A stretch of DNA of 64,000 nucleotides from Siphonodentalium dalli (GCA_032622095.1 CP136062.1:56279849-56343848), one strand, 5' to 3'. Numbered from the stretch's first letter, positions 34,761-45,326 are shown. Numbers and translations are program-made. Notes: generated from the sequence alone by a model not told the origin.

Positions 34761-34816
34761 CTTGTCCGTCAAAATGAGCAACATTTGTTATTTCTTGGGG
34801 TCGATCTCCTGGACTA
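34761..34816. repeat. Right terminal inverted repeat of the Academ-type element
   Basis: Complement of the left end: cttgtccgtcaaaatgagca a (34761-34781), a 20-bp spacer, then CGATCTCCTGGACTA (34802-34816). Confidence 0.85.
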
Positions 34817-35096
34817 AATGGCCATAGGAAAGTTCAGATATTAAATTCAACAAATGGCCATAGGAAAGTTCAGATATTAAGTTCAACAAATGGCCATTGG
34901 AAAGTTCCGATATTAAGTTAAACAAATGGCCATAGGAAAGTTCAGATATTAAATTCAACAAATGGCAATAGCAAAGTTCAGATATTAAGTTCAACAAACA
35001 GCCATAGGAAAGTTCAGATATTAAGTTCAACAAATGGCCATAGAAAAGTTCAGATATTAAATTCAACAAATGGCCATAGGAAAGTTCAGATAATAA
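34817..35096. repeat. 36-bp minisatellite, right part
   Basis: About eight contiguous units identical in type and orientation to 29227-29471. It abuts the stop codon of the exon at 35100-35284. Because 36 is divisible by 3 it leaves a long minus-strand frame (LNLISELSYGHL repeated), which I do not regard as coding. Confidence 0.9.
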
Positions 35097-35099
35097 TAT

Positions 35100-35284
35100 C
35101 TAAACATTCCTCCAGACAGGAAATCCTATGTCTTCTGCACTAGTGTTATTAAAACACCTCTCCATATGAATAGCAGACCATTCGGATGTATATTTTTTAT
35201 AATTGAATGGAAGAATCCCTTCAGTAAACAAAGGGTTAACACACACCTTGATATCTCTGTTCTCTTCTTCTGTCATCACCTTGC
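35100..35284 (-). CDS. RRM gene exon, possible alternative last exon
   Basis: The acceptor ttgtgttttcag precedes 35284. The phase continues exon 40566-40608 (TTT G + GC AAG). It encodes about 60 residues (KVMTEEENRDIKVCVNPLFT through YTSEWSAIHMERCF to IGFPVWRN) and reaches TAG at 35100-35102, right at the edge of the minisatellite. No clear donor precedes the stop except a fair AAG/gtgtgt within it. Exon 26275-26395 also accepts the phase left by 40566-40608, so this looks like a mutually exclusive terminal exon giving a short isoform without the Gly/Arg-rich tail. Alternatively the array has destroyed its donor. Confidence 0.6.
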
Positions 35285-36187
35285 CTGAAAACACAAATAA
35301 AATTGTTTTATGTGAATGATATGGCAGCTGAGCCAACCTGTCAATGGAAAAAACCTGTCAATGGAAATAACCCGTCACAGAAAAAAACCTGTCGCGTGAG
35401 CAGTGTCTTGTGGAGAGGGAGACGCTTAGTTGCTAGGAGACGAGGTATCTGCAAAAATATTTTAATTAGTTTTACAAAGCTCGCTTAACAGCTATATTAC
35501 ACAAGAAGATATCTTCATTTCTTCTTTAATTGTGACAAATATAATGTCAAGCAGAATGAAAAACAGTGTTATAGGATGAATTTTGAAATTTTGGTACATT
35601 AGAAAGTTATTTCAAAATAGGCATTTAATGTTGAAAGTATGCGGTAAAATAAAAATTAGTGTGAACCTGTGTGAAGGTGCATCAATCATGTTTATGCTCC
35701 TCAAATTGCACAAAACCATTTCTTATAATATATTCAGGTTAGGCCAAAAAAAAAAAACATCTCTGTTTCCGATAACATGGGGAAAATTTTCCAGGTAGGC
35801 CTGGGTAGGCACGCAGGGTTTTTTTTTTGAAAGTGATAAAGTAGTGTAGTACACCCTTTTAACATGCATTATAAAATTGGCATGCTTTTGTACATGTTAA
35901 CTGGTAATATATTATGCAGCTTGCTGGACTATTAGGTCATGTATTACCAGTGTGAAGATTCAAGGTATTAGGCTTTGCCATGGGTTTAGAGTTATTCCTC
36001 TTACATAGTCCATGCAGCTACCAGCCCACAATGCAACAGTATCATATGATACCCTTTATTTACAAATTACATGGGGCCAGAACAATGTTACTGACTGTTC
36101 TTGGATATGCAAGAGTAAACATGTTTTGTTCCAATCTTCCCATGAATATCTCTGGTGTAGATTGGGCCTGAGGTTACACATTTTATG

Positions 36188-37335
36188 CAGGGCTGGCGAT
36201 CTAGAAAATCCAGGAGGGCTATTAATAGCCCTCCTAGATATGCCTAGGAGGGCTATAGCCCTCCTCAACTTTTAAAGTTATGATTTATTTTATCTGAGTT
36301 ACTAATGCCGTTAGTTTGTCTATTTTTGATGTTGTATAACTCCATCTAAATTAATTTTTTTTATGTGGAAACAAAGTGTCCACAGAGTTGTGAATGTCAA
36401 AATCCCCCACAGTAATTATGGTATGGTGAATATTTAACTATGTTTTATATGTTATGATAATTTATATGAACAAGAAACAAAATGTAACAGTGTTTGTACT
36501 CAACAATTTGTCAGTCGGTGTCCAACCCATGCAACGGAATTGGGTGAGTTTGTCCACGTTAAAAGCATTCTCCATGAAAGTGTAATTTTACATAAAATAC
36601 ACAATCAAGAACAATATTAAATCCAGTATATTTGCACTTGAATATTGACTGCTTTTTCTCTCAATGTAATCCATATTCCATTGCCGATCGCAGACTGCTG
36701 CTTGCAGCAGTCAAGTCGCTATCTATAGATTTACTGGGTGTTTGCAATTGGGGACATAGAAAATAGTTTCTGAACTTTAATAATTGAATAACAGTGTAAA
36801 CTAGAATACGTGGATATATTTAGCTAATTATATTAAAATATTGTCAATCGAAGCGATAAAAGACGGCTGCAAGCTAAATACAATTTTCACTGATAGGAAC
36901 CGGAAACGGAACGAAAGGTTGAACTTAATTGGGACAGTGACATTTGGTTCTCACTATCCACAAACATGTGTTCATTTTATCCAGTGAAATATATTGTAAG
37001 CTCAATCTTATGAAGAGAAATAGTTTATTTTGGTCATAAAATGTGTGAGAATCGATCAAAAGATCAGATTTACGAAACAGTTCGTTCCGGAATTTACTGA
37101 TTCCGCTATAATTCCCATTTGACATTACCGTCAGGTCACGCATGCGCACAGTCCCCACACTGTACAATATAATTACGATTTCGATGCAGTATTTTACTCA
37201 TTAAACACAATAAAATAACTAAATAATAAATGTCCTATCGTAGACGAGGCGGGCTATAAAAAGCCCGCCTTGGAAAATTCTAGGCGGGCTGTAGGCGGGC
37301 AGCCCGCCAGCCCGCCTTGAGATTTCCAGGCCTGT
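36188..37335 (+). mobile_element. hAT-type nonautonomous element, ~1.15 kb, empty-site copy
   Basis: Ends CAGGGCTGGCGATCT and AGATTTCCAGGCCTG. tttatg occurs on both sides. The terminal blocks are G/C-rich inverted modules (gaggagggctatagccctcc; gcccgccagcccgcc). The same sequence in the same orientation is at 58333-59640, where it carries a piggyBac-type MITE absent here. No transposase was recognised. Confidence 0.7.
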
Positions 37336-38241
37336 TTATGCCATTCTATTCATTACTGCCGACGCAATTTTCCAGGTGTTGGTGTTTAAAGAGAGATCGT
37401 TTTATGGAATAAATACTTGCCATTTCAATAAAACCTATTGTATTTTCATCCCCTCTTATTTCTCTTCATAGGTGATCATTATTTTTCAGTGACAACTTGT
37501 CCATATTACCAAATCACTAAATTTAGTTTGTGGTTTAAAGTCACATATTTCCGACTTATTTCGTTTCAATCCCGGAACGTTTTAAATAGCAGAATTGATT
37601 ACCTGCCAACTTTCAGTGTAATTAACAGCAAGTTATCACATAATCCTTACAGTACATATATGCACATCAGATGATCAGAAATGTGTGTTTAATGTTTGCA
37701 TACAGTGCAAGTTGTTTCTATGACTGTAGTATCTGCTACTTGGTCGGTAACAAAAAAGAGTGTCGTAAATGTTTCATGGAGTTGATTCAAGTGACCCACT
37801 GAGGCGTATGGTTGGTGACACAGTGACCCAGTTGGTGTGTCGTTCATAACAGACAGTTGTTTATTAATAGTCCGTTAAACTCGTGTTTCTGTGAATATTC
37901 AAGGATGCCAATGCATTTTAATCTTGGATGACGATTTCGTCTGGTCAATGGTGATGGCGATTTCGGCTTTTTACGACGCTAATTTGCAGGACTGATAACG
38001 GAATACAGGCTGTCCTTTTCCCGCCAAAACGCACATGCTTTTCACTGTTTAATTTTGTCGCGAACAGATGGTCTTTCAAGCAAGTTTTGCGCTCAATTCC
38101 GAGAAGGAATTTAAGGGAGCTACCAGTATAATACATTGTACTTTTTAAAATACACAGTCCACAAAAGACCGGGGGGATTTCAGTAGTGACTCGTCAGGGT
38201 AGAGTTTGATTACGCCATGCTATTCACTGCTTAGCATGGCC

Positions 38242-38537
38242 GACCGGGTTGTCTTATTTATATCTAGAATGCGCGATCGCATACACCGGCCTACACATGC
38301 GTCAGTTGTGTATGCGATGGGTGGTTAGATCAGCTGTTGGTATTGGGAAAACCATAGCTATTAACTCAGACAGACAGGTTACTATGGACTTCTGAAAAAA
38401 AAATTTGAAGCCGGCAAGAAAATCTCAGCCAGGCCGGGTACCGAAACAGACGGTTTTTTTTTGGGGGTAGCAAGGGAAAGCCTAAACCCATCATGCTAGG
38501 GGTCGTTAATAATGTGAAAAGCCATTTGAGGTCAGTA
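38242..38537 (+). repeat. 296-bp direct repeat, copy 1
   Basis: Near-identical to 41072-41370, from accgggttgtcttatttata to ttgaggtcagta. It contains a short hairpin around gatcgcatacaccggcctac / tgtgtatgcgatg. A duplication 2.8 kb apart; nothing coding. Confidence 0.85.
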
Positions 38538-38739
38538 AAAGCAACAGTCTGTAAAACAGTCATTAACGCAACGTCCTTCTGGGACTTGTCACAATTTGTT
38601 GGGTCCAGAGTGTGATCGCTATCAACAAATTAGTCATCAGTTTCGTGACGCGAGAACTATTGATTGATTTGGCGATCGCCAGCTAGAAAAGCATACCCTT
38701 GGGTGCCTAATAAATGTACATGTACGATTATTAAATTTG

Positions 38740-39110
38740 AGTTAAAATTCCCGCCTGTACGATCGTTCGAAGACTCAGTTATCTACACATCGAAACTATT
38801 TCAGTCACAGAATTTTGAACCAATCAAAACATCCGATATTAGTCCCCCCCAGGAATCGCATTTTGTATCATCGACGTCATTTCTTAAACCATCGCCCGAA
38901 CACGTGGTCATTCGGTGCTATTTCAATCACAGACTTTCTTTGAACCAATCAAAACATCAGATAATAATTGCCCCCCGGAATAGCTCAATGACGTAATTTC
39001 TAAAAGGAGCACCGAACATGTGGTTATATTTGGTGCTGCGCGCGAGTATTTAGTATTGGACACGAAGTGACAATATTTTTAGTATTGGACACGAAGTGAC
39101 AATATTACAT
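38740..39110. repeat. Diverged ~130-bp and exact 29-bp tandem duplications
   Basis: Two diverged units share ttgaaccaatcaaaacatc and atgacgtaatttct-like blocks. After them, tttttagtattggacacgaa is repeated in a 29-bp tandem pair (39051-39105). No gene seen. Confidence 0.6.
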
Positions 39111-39229
39111 GGGGGGATATATGTAATGGGTATTTTATATGTCTCGCAAATTAGATCTGATCTGAACCTCTTACTAGTACGATATAAAGATATACTAGTC
39201 CATCACTATTCAAGTGTTTAAACAAGAGC

Positions 39230-40140
39230 TACGCTGGGCGTGCAATATATGCCCTCTCTTGGGTCGGCGGAAACTGATAAAAAAAAGGGGCATAACTCTG
39301 GTAAAAATTGGCGGACGGAACTCAAATTTAAACTTGACCTGTGTTTTGGTGGGAGAAAGTAATATAACAAATTATCATTGAATCCGATAAGCTCTAAAGT
39401 TATCATGCGGACAAAAAATTTCAGGGATTTTCTAAGTCAAATTACGTCAAATAAGGGACATAACTCCGGTGAAAATTGGCGGACGGAACCCAAATTCGAA
39501 CTTGAGCTGTCTTTTCTCCTAATAAACCCACATACCGAATTTGATTGAAATCGGTTCACTCTAACTAAAGTTATCATCCGGACAACAAATTTCAGGGATT
39601 TTCTAAGTCAAATTACGTCAAAAAAGGGGCCATAACTCTCGCAAACATTATCGGATTAAAACGAAATTCGGACTTGAGCTGTATTTCGATATATGTAATC
39701 CACAAAAAAAACGGGTTTTACGTATAAACATTCCAAAATCGAGTTATCATCCGGAAACCAAAAAAACATAAGAAAAAAAAAAAATTCCGAGTCGAAAAAG
39801 GGGCATAACTCTGCCAAAAATAGTCGGACAGAACCCAAGTTCGAACTTGACCTGTGTTTTGGTGGGAGAAAGTAATATACCAAATTTGGATTCATTCCGA
39901 TAAACTATACTAAAGTTATCATCCGGACAACAAATTTCAAGGATTTTCTAAGTAAAAAAACGTTAAATAAGGGGCATAACTCCGGTGAAAATTGGCGGGC
40001 GGAACCCAAATTCGAACTTGAACTTACTTTTCGGCTAATAAACCCACATACCAAATTTTACTAATTTTCGTTCACTCTAACTAAAGTTATCATCCGGACA
40101 ACAGGTTAACGGACGGACGGACGGCCGGACCAATACTATA
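39230..40140. repeat. ~170-bp tandem array with gacggacgg tail
   Basis: About five diverged units with ggggcataactctgg, attggcggacggaaccc, ttcgaacttgacctg and gttatcatccggacaacaaa, ending in GACGGACGGACGGCCGGAC. Diverged relatives lie at 51240-51560 and 53690-54020. Confidence 0.75.
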
Positions 40141-40565
40141 ATACGGCCTTTTTTTCAAAAGGGCGTATAAAAATGAGACTTCAGTGGGGAAAAAGATAGT
40201 CGTGAATGTAAAAAAGTAAACCTGCAGCCCCCCCCCCCCATTTGCATTGAAATAATGGGTTAGTCCGAACTCTCCAGTTATGTCTTAATGACGGTGACTG
40301 TCGTCTGTCGGGTTCTAATTGGGAGCAACAAGTTTACCCATGTTTAATTGTTGTTGGTACCTGATAATAAAAAACGGGATGGGGTATTTATATACTGGTA
40401 CACTATACAAAGTATTCTGGTGGTTCATTATTGAGAAAGTTCTTGAAAGGAAACCTGACATTATTCCAGCAGGCTCGCATGGGTTCTCACATAAATTCTA
40501 TTTGTAAATGTAAATGCATATTGTTATGAATGTTCAATTTGTTTTGGAAAAAAAAGCATACTTAC

Positions 40566-40608
40566 CAAATACTCGCCTTACTCTATCTTCCAAGTGTTGC
40601 AGTTTCTG
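40566..40608 (-). CDS. RRM gene 43-nt exon (charged helix)
   Basis: The acceptor cacttatcag precedes 40608 and the donor gtaagt follows 40566. Phase 0 in, phase 1 out. It encodes QKLQHLEDRVRRVF, a heptad-like charged segment that could extend a coiled coil from the previous exon. It is a branching point: both 35100-35284 and 26275-26395 accept its phase. An alternative acceptor three bases in (cagcag) would drop one Gln. Confidence 0.7.
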
Positions 40609-40822
40609 CTGATAAGTGTAGTACATGTACAGTACTAGTACAATTGTATAGTATTAAGGCTGAACAAAAATCGGTAAGGGGTCTCCCTTCCTACTAGTAG
40701 TATTAGTGGGTGATTTTTGTATATGTTAAAGTATCTCGCAAAACATACTACTAGTAGAATATATATCCTTGGATCCCAAATTGTATTTAGTAATAGTACT
40801 AATACTTATTAGTAAGGATACT

Positions 40823-41073
40823 CACAGGAGCTTGGAATTTGGTCAAAACCCCTCTTTTATTGGCAGAACCACCACCCGGGACCATAGGTCACGGAAGGAA
40901 TGAAACAAGAAATCGTTGCCACCCATTTTGAACTCAACTGTATTCCTACAAAAAATATATTTTCACTTTTGGTACCTCTTACACCTTAGATACCAATCTA
41001 CAACATTCCATAGGTATATTTTTCCAGTTCTTCGAAAACCTCACTTTATTTCGGTAAGGTATTGTAAATTCAC
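40823..41073 (+). repeat. Inverted repeat arm, left
   Basis: Complementary to 42601-42859 over about 250 bp (cacaggagcttggaatttgg to ttgtaaattcacc). The arms enclose one copy of the 296-bp direct repeat and the long G run. Confidence 0.85.
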
Positions 41074-41370
41074 CGGGTTGTCTTATTTATATCTAGAATG
41101 CGCGATCGCATACACCGGCCTACACATGCGTCAGTTGTGTATGCGATGGGTGGTTAGATCAGCTGTTGGTATTGGGAAAACCATAGCTATTAACCCACAG
41201 ACAGACAGGTTACTATGGACTTCTGAAAAAAAAAAAATTGAAGCCGGCAAGAAAATCTCAGCCAGGCCGGGTACCGGAAACAGACGGTTTTTTTTTTTGG
41301 GTAGCAAGGGAAAGCCTAACCCCATCATGCTAGGGTCGTTAATAATGTGAAAAGCCATTTGAGGTCAGTA
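41072..41370 (+). repeat. 299-bp direct repeat, copy 2
   Basis: Second copy of 38242-38537, differing mainly in homopolymer lengths. Confidence 0.85.
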
Positions 41371-42015
41371 ATGGGAACGAATCATTTTGGGCCCATTTGC
41401 ATAAAAACATGGCCGCGGACAGTTTGCCGACAGAGAAAACAATAACTTTGAAATAAAGGGATATAATCATATAACAAGGCCCACGTGCATTTTCGCATAA
41501 TTTTTTAGAGTTATATCCCTTCGACCATAGCGCTCAACACCACACATTAAGGACCACATTCGGTTTCAAATTTCCATTTTATTTATTCATGAGGAATTGG
41601 TCATTTGTGAGACTATTTATTAGTGGTAATTGGTAGTTGGTAGCACCGTGAGACTTCAATGCACATAGTATACGGCAGCCCTGGGAATTAGCATCGACAA
41701 TGGGCAGTGCCGAGGCAAAAGCCGACGCGAAATGAATTTGCGTTAGCATTTTTTTTAGCCGAGGAAAATAAATACAGACATGTTCAATTAGTTTGTGAAT
41801 TTGATGTTCGTTGAAGTGATAGTGATGCCATGATCCGTACGGCACATGTCCACAAAATAATTTTACTCGCAATTTGCACACATTGACACGATCAGCTAGT
41901 TTGGTCAATAAAAATCTGACATCGTAATCCGCCTCCAAGCAACCGGTTACGGTTGATAGAGCAAGCTGCACCAACTTGAAAGGAGGTCATTGTGCCAGTC
42001 GCATGCGCGCGACAT

Positions 42016-42063
<48 letters not shown>

Positions 42064-42087
42064 GAGAGAGAGAGAGAGAGAGAGAGT
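42016..42087. repeat. Run of ~47 G followed by (GA)n
   Basis: Uninterrupted G from about 42016 to 42062, then about twelve GA units. The complementary strand gives an artefactual poly-Pro frame. Long G runs form quadruplexes and GA tracts form triplexes, and such runs are error-prone in assembly. Confidence 0.9.
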
Positions 42088-42600
42088 TTTGGTCCCCTTA
42101 TGACCAATAATTGCAACCAGTAGCATTACAAAGTCAAGTAGTACATATAGGCCTACCGGTACATAACGAACATAAAATAAGAAGAAAAAAACAATACCAC
42201 GTGGTCGTGCCATAAATAGAAATAAATTATATATGAAATATTTTTGTACAAATTACCATTCAGTCAAATGAAGAATATCTTCTTGGGTAGTCGTCATTTT
42301 CATGAGATGATAACAGCAGACACAGAAAAATACAGAAATTTTCAGGAAAATGCACAAAACATCAGGATTAGATCTTCAAAAACGAGCATAGTATGACGCA
42401 AACATAAACTGATTAAAGTTTTCTGGCACCTAAGTTCAAAAACCGCAGGCACTTTCAAATATTTTTGAATTTCGCGGGCTTTAAATTTAGGTTTCGATTT
42501 TATTTCGTTCCGACTTTGTTATTCCGGAAAAATGGTTTTGTGTCGTTTGTCATTCCGATTCTAGAACGGGTGATGAAGAATACGCAGATTTGTCTTCGTT

Positions 42601-42859
42601 GGTGAATTTACAATACCTTACCGAAATAAAGTGAGGTTTTCGAAGAACTGGAAAAATATACCTATGGAATGTTGTAGATTGGCATCTAAGGTGTAAGAGG
42701 TACCAAAAGTTTTTAGTGAAAATATATTTTTTGTAGGAATACAGTTGAGTTCGAAATGGGTGGCAACGATTTCTTGTTTCATTCCTTCCGTGACCTGTGG
42801 TCCCGGATGGTGGTTTTGCCAATAAAAGAGGGGTTTTGACCAAATTCCAAGCTCCTGTG
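42601..42859 (-). repeat. Inverted repeat arm, right
   Basis: Partner of 40823-41073. Confidence 0.85.
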
Positions 42860-42998
42860 GGATACTATTGCTGAATATACAATCCATTTCTCAAAGTGGA
42901 TTACAATGTAGTAGTAACATATAAATTAGTACTAGTACAATAATAGGACGAGCTATGGTGGATTTTAAATGAGTATTTCAATAGATTAGGGGAAATTT

Positions 42999-43107
42999 CC
43001 ACCCTGTATGTTTATTCCACCCTGTATGTTTATTCCGCCCTGTATGTTTATTAAAAAATTGGGAATATTCCGCCCTGTATGTTTATTCCGCCCTGTATGT
43101 TTATTAG
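42999..43107. repeat. 19-bp minisatellite
   Basis: Five units of ccrccctgtatgtttatt, broken once by aaaaaattgggaat. Confidence 0.85.
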
Positions 43108-43157
43108 GCACTCAAGAGTATGTAGAAACATTTTAATTGAAATAATTGAATACTTAC

Positions 43158-43183
43158 ATGTAACCATTCATTAGCGGAGTGAT
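43158..43183 (-). other. Candidate 26-nt microexon (doubtful)
   Basis: A good acceptor (ttattattttcag) and donor (gtaagt) enclose 26 nt (ITPLMNGY in phase 0). Including it between 44326-44424 and 40566-40608 would break the frame, so it is either chance or a regulated exon triggering decay. Confidence 0.25.
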
Positions 43184-44071
43184 CTGAAAATAATAATTAA
43201 AATTTAACTTTTATCGATATAAATATAATATTTCAATAATCTCTTATAGGAACTCAAGGTCTACAAAATAGGTTCATGCAAAAAAGAACTTTTTATAAAA
43301 GTCAGAAAAAACTGTGCATGCAACTAGAGGCCATTCACAATTGGCAGATGATTAAACCATACCTTCTACCATAACAACTCAATCTGGACTGAATATATGG
43401 GTCACCAATTTTATAATTCAGTAACAGTGAACACAGACCGTAACACGAGCACGAAATTAAGAATTGTTGACCCAATCACTAAAAGTGATTAGCAGAATAA
43501 TTGGGCGTGCTTTTAAAAGTTCAGTCAAATTGCATCTGAACCAAATTAATTATAGATGACATGATCATTGCTCAGAGCTTGAAAATCTTATATGGGGCTG
43601 ACTTAATGTGCTGCGTGGGCCAGTCTCAAATTCTCGAAAAATAAAATAATACATCAGCTTTTTTATGGGAATAAATAATCAGAAAGCTATGTAAATATAA
43701 GAAATGAATGCAGTGGGTGGATACAGCACTGAGCTGGGGGCACATTTAGTCTTAAACCCCCCCCCCCCCACGACTACAGCACTGTATTCCTCAATAACAC
43801 ATACACCCACTACATTAATTTTTTAATTAAATAATATATTGTTTTACACAAATAAAACAGTGAAGTCATTTAATTATTAAGTAATTTCATGACATGATCC
43901 TTGCCATTAACATCCTATTGCTGAAAGAATGCTTCTTCTACATTTATTTCACGAGAAAAATAAATATTTTGTCTACCCTAAAAAGTTGGTCGGGAGAGGA
44001 GAAACCAGTTTACCAATACTTATTTATTTCGCCTTAGATAAAAGCTGATGGTTGTGTCAATTTAATATTAA

Positions 44072-44314
44072 CCCTTTGAGTGCCAGGGGCCGATATTATC
44101 GGCCCTAAACCTACACAATAAGTCTGTTAAAGAATATAATAAAATATATTAAAATTGTAAAAAATGGTAAAAAAAAAAAAAAAAAAAATAATTGTTAAGC
44201 CAATGCATTCTCTTATATATGCGAGGCGACCTATGGTCGACTCGCATATATAAGAGAATGCATTGGCACAGGGTATATGGGTTGATACAAAAATCGGACC
44301 TGGCACTCAAAGGG
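44072..44314. mobile_element. piggyBac-type MITE inserted beside a splice donor
   Basis: Ends CCCTTTGAGTGCCAGG and CCTGGCACTCAAAGGG, with TTAA at 44068-44071 and 44315-44318, and the shared hairpin core inside. The right TTAA occupies intron positions +8 to +11 of the exon ending at 44326, leaving the gtgagtc donor intact. Confidence 0.85.
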
Positions 44315-44325
44315 TTAAGACTCAC

Positions 44326-44424
44326 CATGTTATCTGCTTCATTGGAGTTATTTGCATCAATGATCTCCCTTGCTGTGTCAGCACCGTAAGCTTGCTTTAA
44401 ATTACTGTGAACCTCTTCATTGAT
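44326..44424 (-). CDS. RRM gene exon (post-RRM helix)
   Basis: The acceptor cattcatag precedes 44424 and the donor gtgagt follows 44326. It is phase 0 at both ends, 33 codons: INEEVHSNLKQAYGAD and then TAREIIDANNSNEADNM. Together with the preceding REEEERRKKRR it probably forms a long charged helix after the RRM. Its donor is only 7 bp from a MITE target site. Confidence 0.8.
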
Positions 44425-44607
44425 CTATGAATGAAATGGACAATATATTAAACAACATATAACCTTAGACTCAAATGTAGCTAAGTATTTGTTCTGGGGA
44501 ATAATATAGAGAGTAATCACTTCATTGAACTGGTGATTTGAAATAATGCACGAGAGGCAGGGACGTTTCTGGCCATTGAGAATTAACCAAACTTTGTAGA
44601 GGTTTCT

Positions 44608-44826
44608 AACCCTTTCATGATGGGAGCTGCGCTGATGCAGCATTAACGATCATGTGCCAGTACATTCTTGTATATACGCGAATCTCCCACGGGGAGCCTC
44701 GCATATATAAGAGACTGCACTCGCTTACAAGATCAAGAAAAATATATTGTTAGCCAATGTATTCTCTTATATATGCGAGGCTCCCTATGGGAGACTGGCA
44801 TATATAAGAGAATGCATTGACACATG
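44608..44826. mobile_element. TTAA-type MITE relative with altered hairpin
   Basis: Starts CCCTTTCATGATGGGAGC and carries two copies of the tatatgcgag hairpin, but with inner stem gctccc/gggaga in place of gcgacc/ggtcga. The right end is not clear. Confidence 0.6.
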
Positions 44827-44864
44827 GTTTTTGCAAAATTTCAGGAGGCTCCAGTCATAGAATG

Positions 44865-44990
44865 GTAAAATGTACCGTTCTCAGTTCGATTCACTGAAAC
44901 AAGCACACGACTTTAAATGTACCATCCTCAGTTTGATTCAATGAAATAAGCACATAATGTCTTTAAACATACCGTCCTCCGTTTCTTTCG
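44865..44990 (-). repeat. ~48-bp tandem repeats duplicating a 5' splice site
   Basis: Three units on the minus strand. The first contains the real junction (aaacggaggacg/gtatgtttaaag). Then come aaactgaggatggtacattt and gaactgagaacggtacattt, separated by cttatttcattgaatc-like spacers. Only the first keeps a gtatgt donor. Confidence 0.7.
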
Positions 44991-45111
44991 TCGCTCTTCC
45001 TCTTCTCTCGATCTGGCGATCTTAACTGACAAAATGTCTTGCCCGATTTTGAAGCCATCCATTTTTTGAAGAGCTGTCTCTGCATCTTTAACAGATTTCA
45101 TGGTGATAAAC
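44973..45111 (-). CDS. RRM gene exon: second half of the RRM
   Basis: The acceptor catttacag precedes 45111 and the donor gtatgt follows 44973. It enters in phase 2 and leaves in phase 0. It encodes FITMKSVKDAETALQKMDGF, then KIGQDILSVKIARS and a basic/acidic run REEEERRKKRRT. Joined to the previous exon it gives the RNP1-like strand (TFGFITM, with Phe at both aromatic positions), helix 2 (VKDAETALQKMDG) and beta 4 (LSVKIARS) of a canonical RRM. The typical RNP1 start Lys/Arg-Gly is replaced by Asn-Thr, so RNA affinity may be atypical. Confidence 0.85.
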
Positions 45112-45154
45112 CTGTAAATGTTGACAGTATGTTAACTCTTTCACTATATGAGTA

Positions 45155-45326
45155 CAGTAATGCCCAAAGTAATTGACCACTTACCACAGCAGAATTATGG
45201 GTAATTTTTCAGGATTTAGTCGGAAATATGGCAACAAGCCATATTTCCGACTAAATCCTGAAAAATGACCCATAATTCTGTTGTGGTTAACTTAGGTTAA
45301 GTGATCAATTACTTTGAGCATTACTG
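45155..45326. mobile_element. TA-flanked foldback MITE
   Basis: TA flanks, CAGTAATGCCCAAAG...CATTACTG ends, and the family core in both arms. Confidence 0.85.

Larger units (their letters stand above)
29472..34816 (-). mobile_element. Academ-type (AcademX) DNA transposon, decayed autonomous copy
   Basis: It is 5345 bp long. The outer ends are perfect 15-bp inverted repeats TAGTCCAGGAGATCG (29472-29486 and 34802-34816). A second inverted block, ttgctcat-ttgacggacaag with one mismatch, lies 10 bp in on the left and 20 bp in on the right. AAT is duplicated at 29469-29471 and 34817-34819, and the 36-bp minisatellite unit is restored if the element is removed. The internal minus-strand gene has a central transposase-like region, an XPG/FEN-like nuclease motif set and a C-terminal Cys8 cluster. 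As I recall the Repbase definition, Academ elements show 3-4-bp duplications, an XPG nuclease and a Cys8 finger, which fits. Frameshifts, a stop and two deletions show this copy is dead. Confidence 0.8.

Noticed and set aside
34788-35069. Protein of repeated LNLISELSYGHL (also 29221-29469)
   Set aside because: An open frame forced by a 36-bp unit, with no splice or start context.
41892-42213. Poly-Pro proteins on the minus strand
   Set aside because: Translation of the G run and GA tract.
43158-43183. Constitutive 26-nt exon
   Set aside because: Splice signals are good, but inclusion breaks the frame into the next exon; kept only as a doubtful feature.
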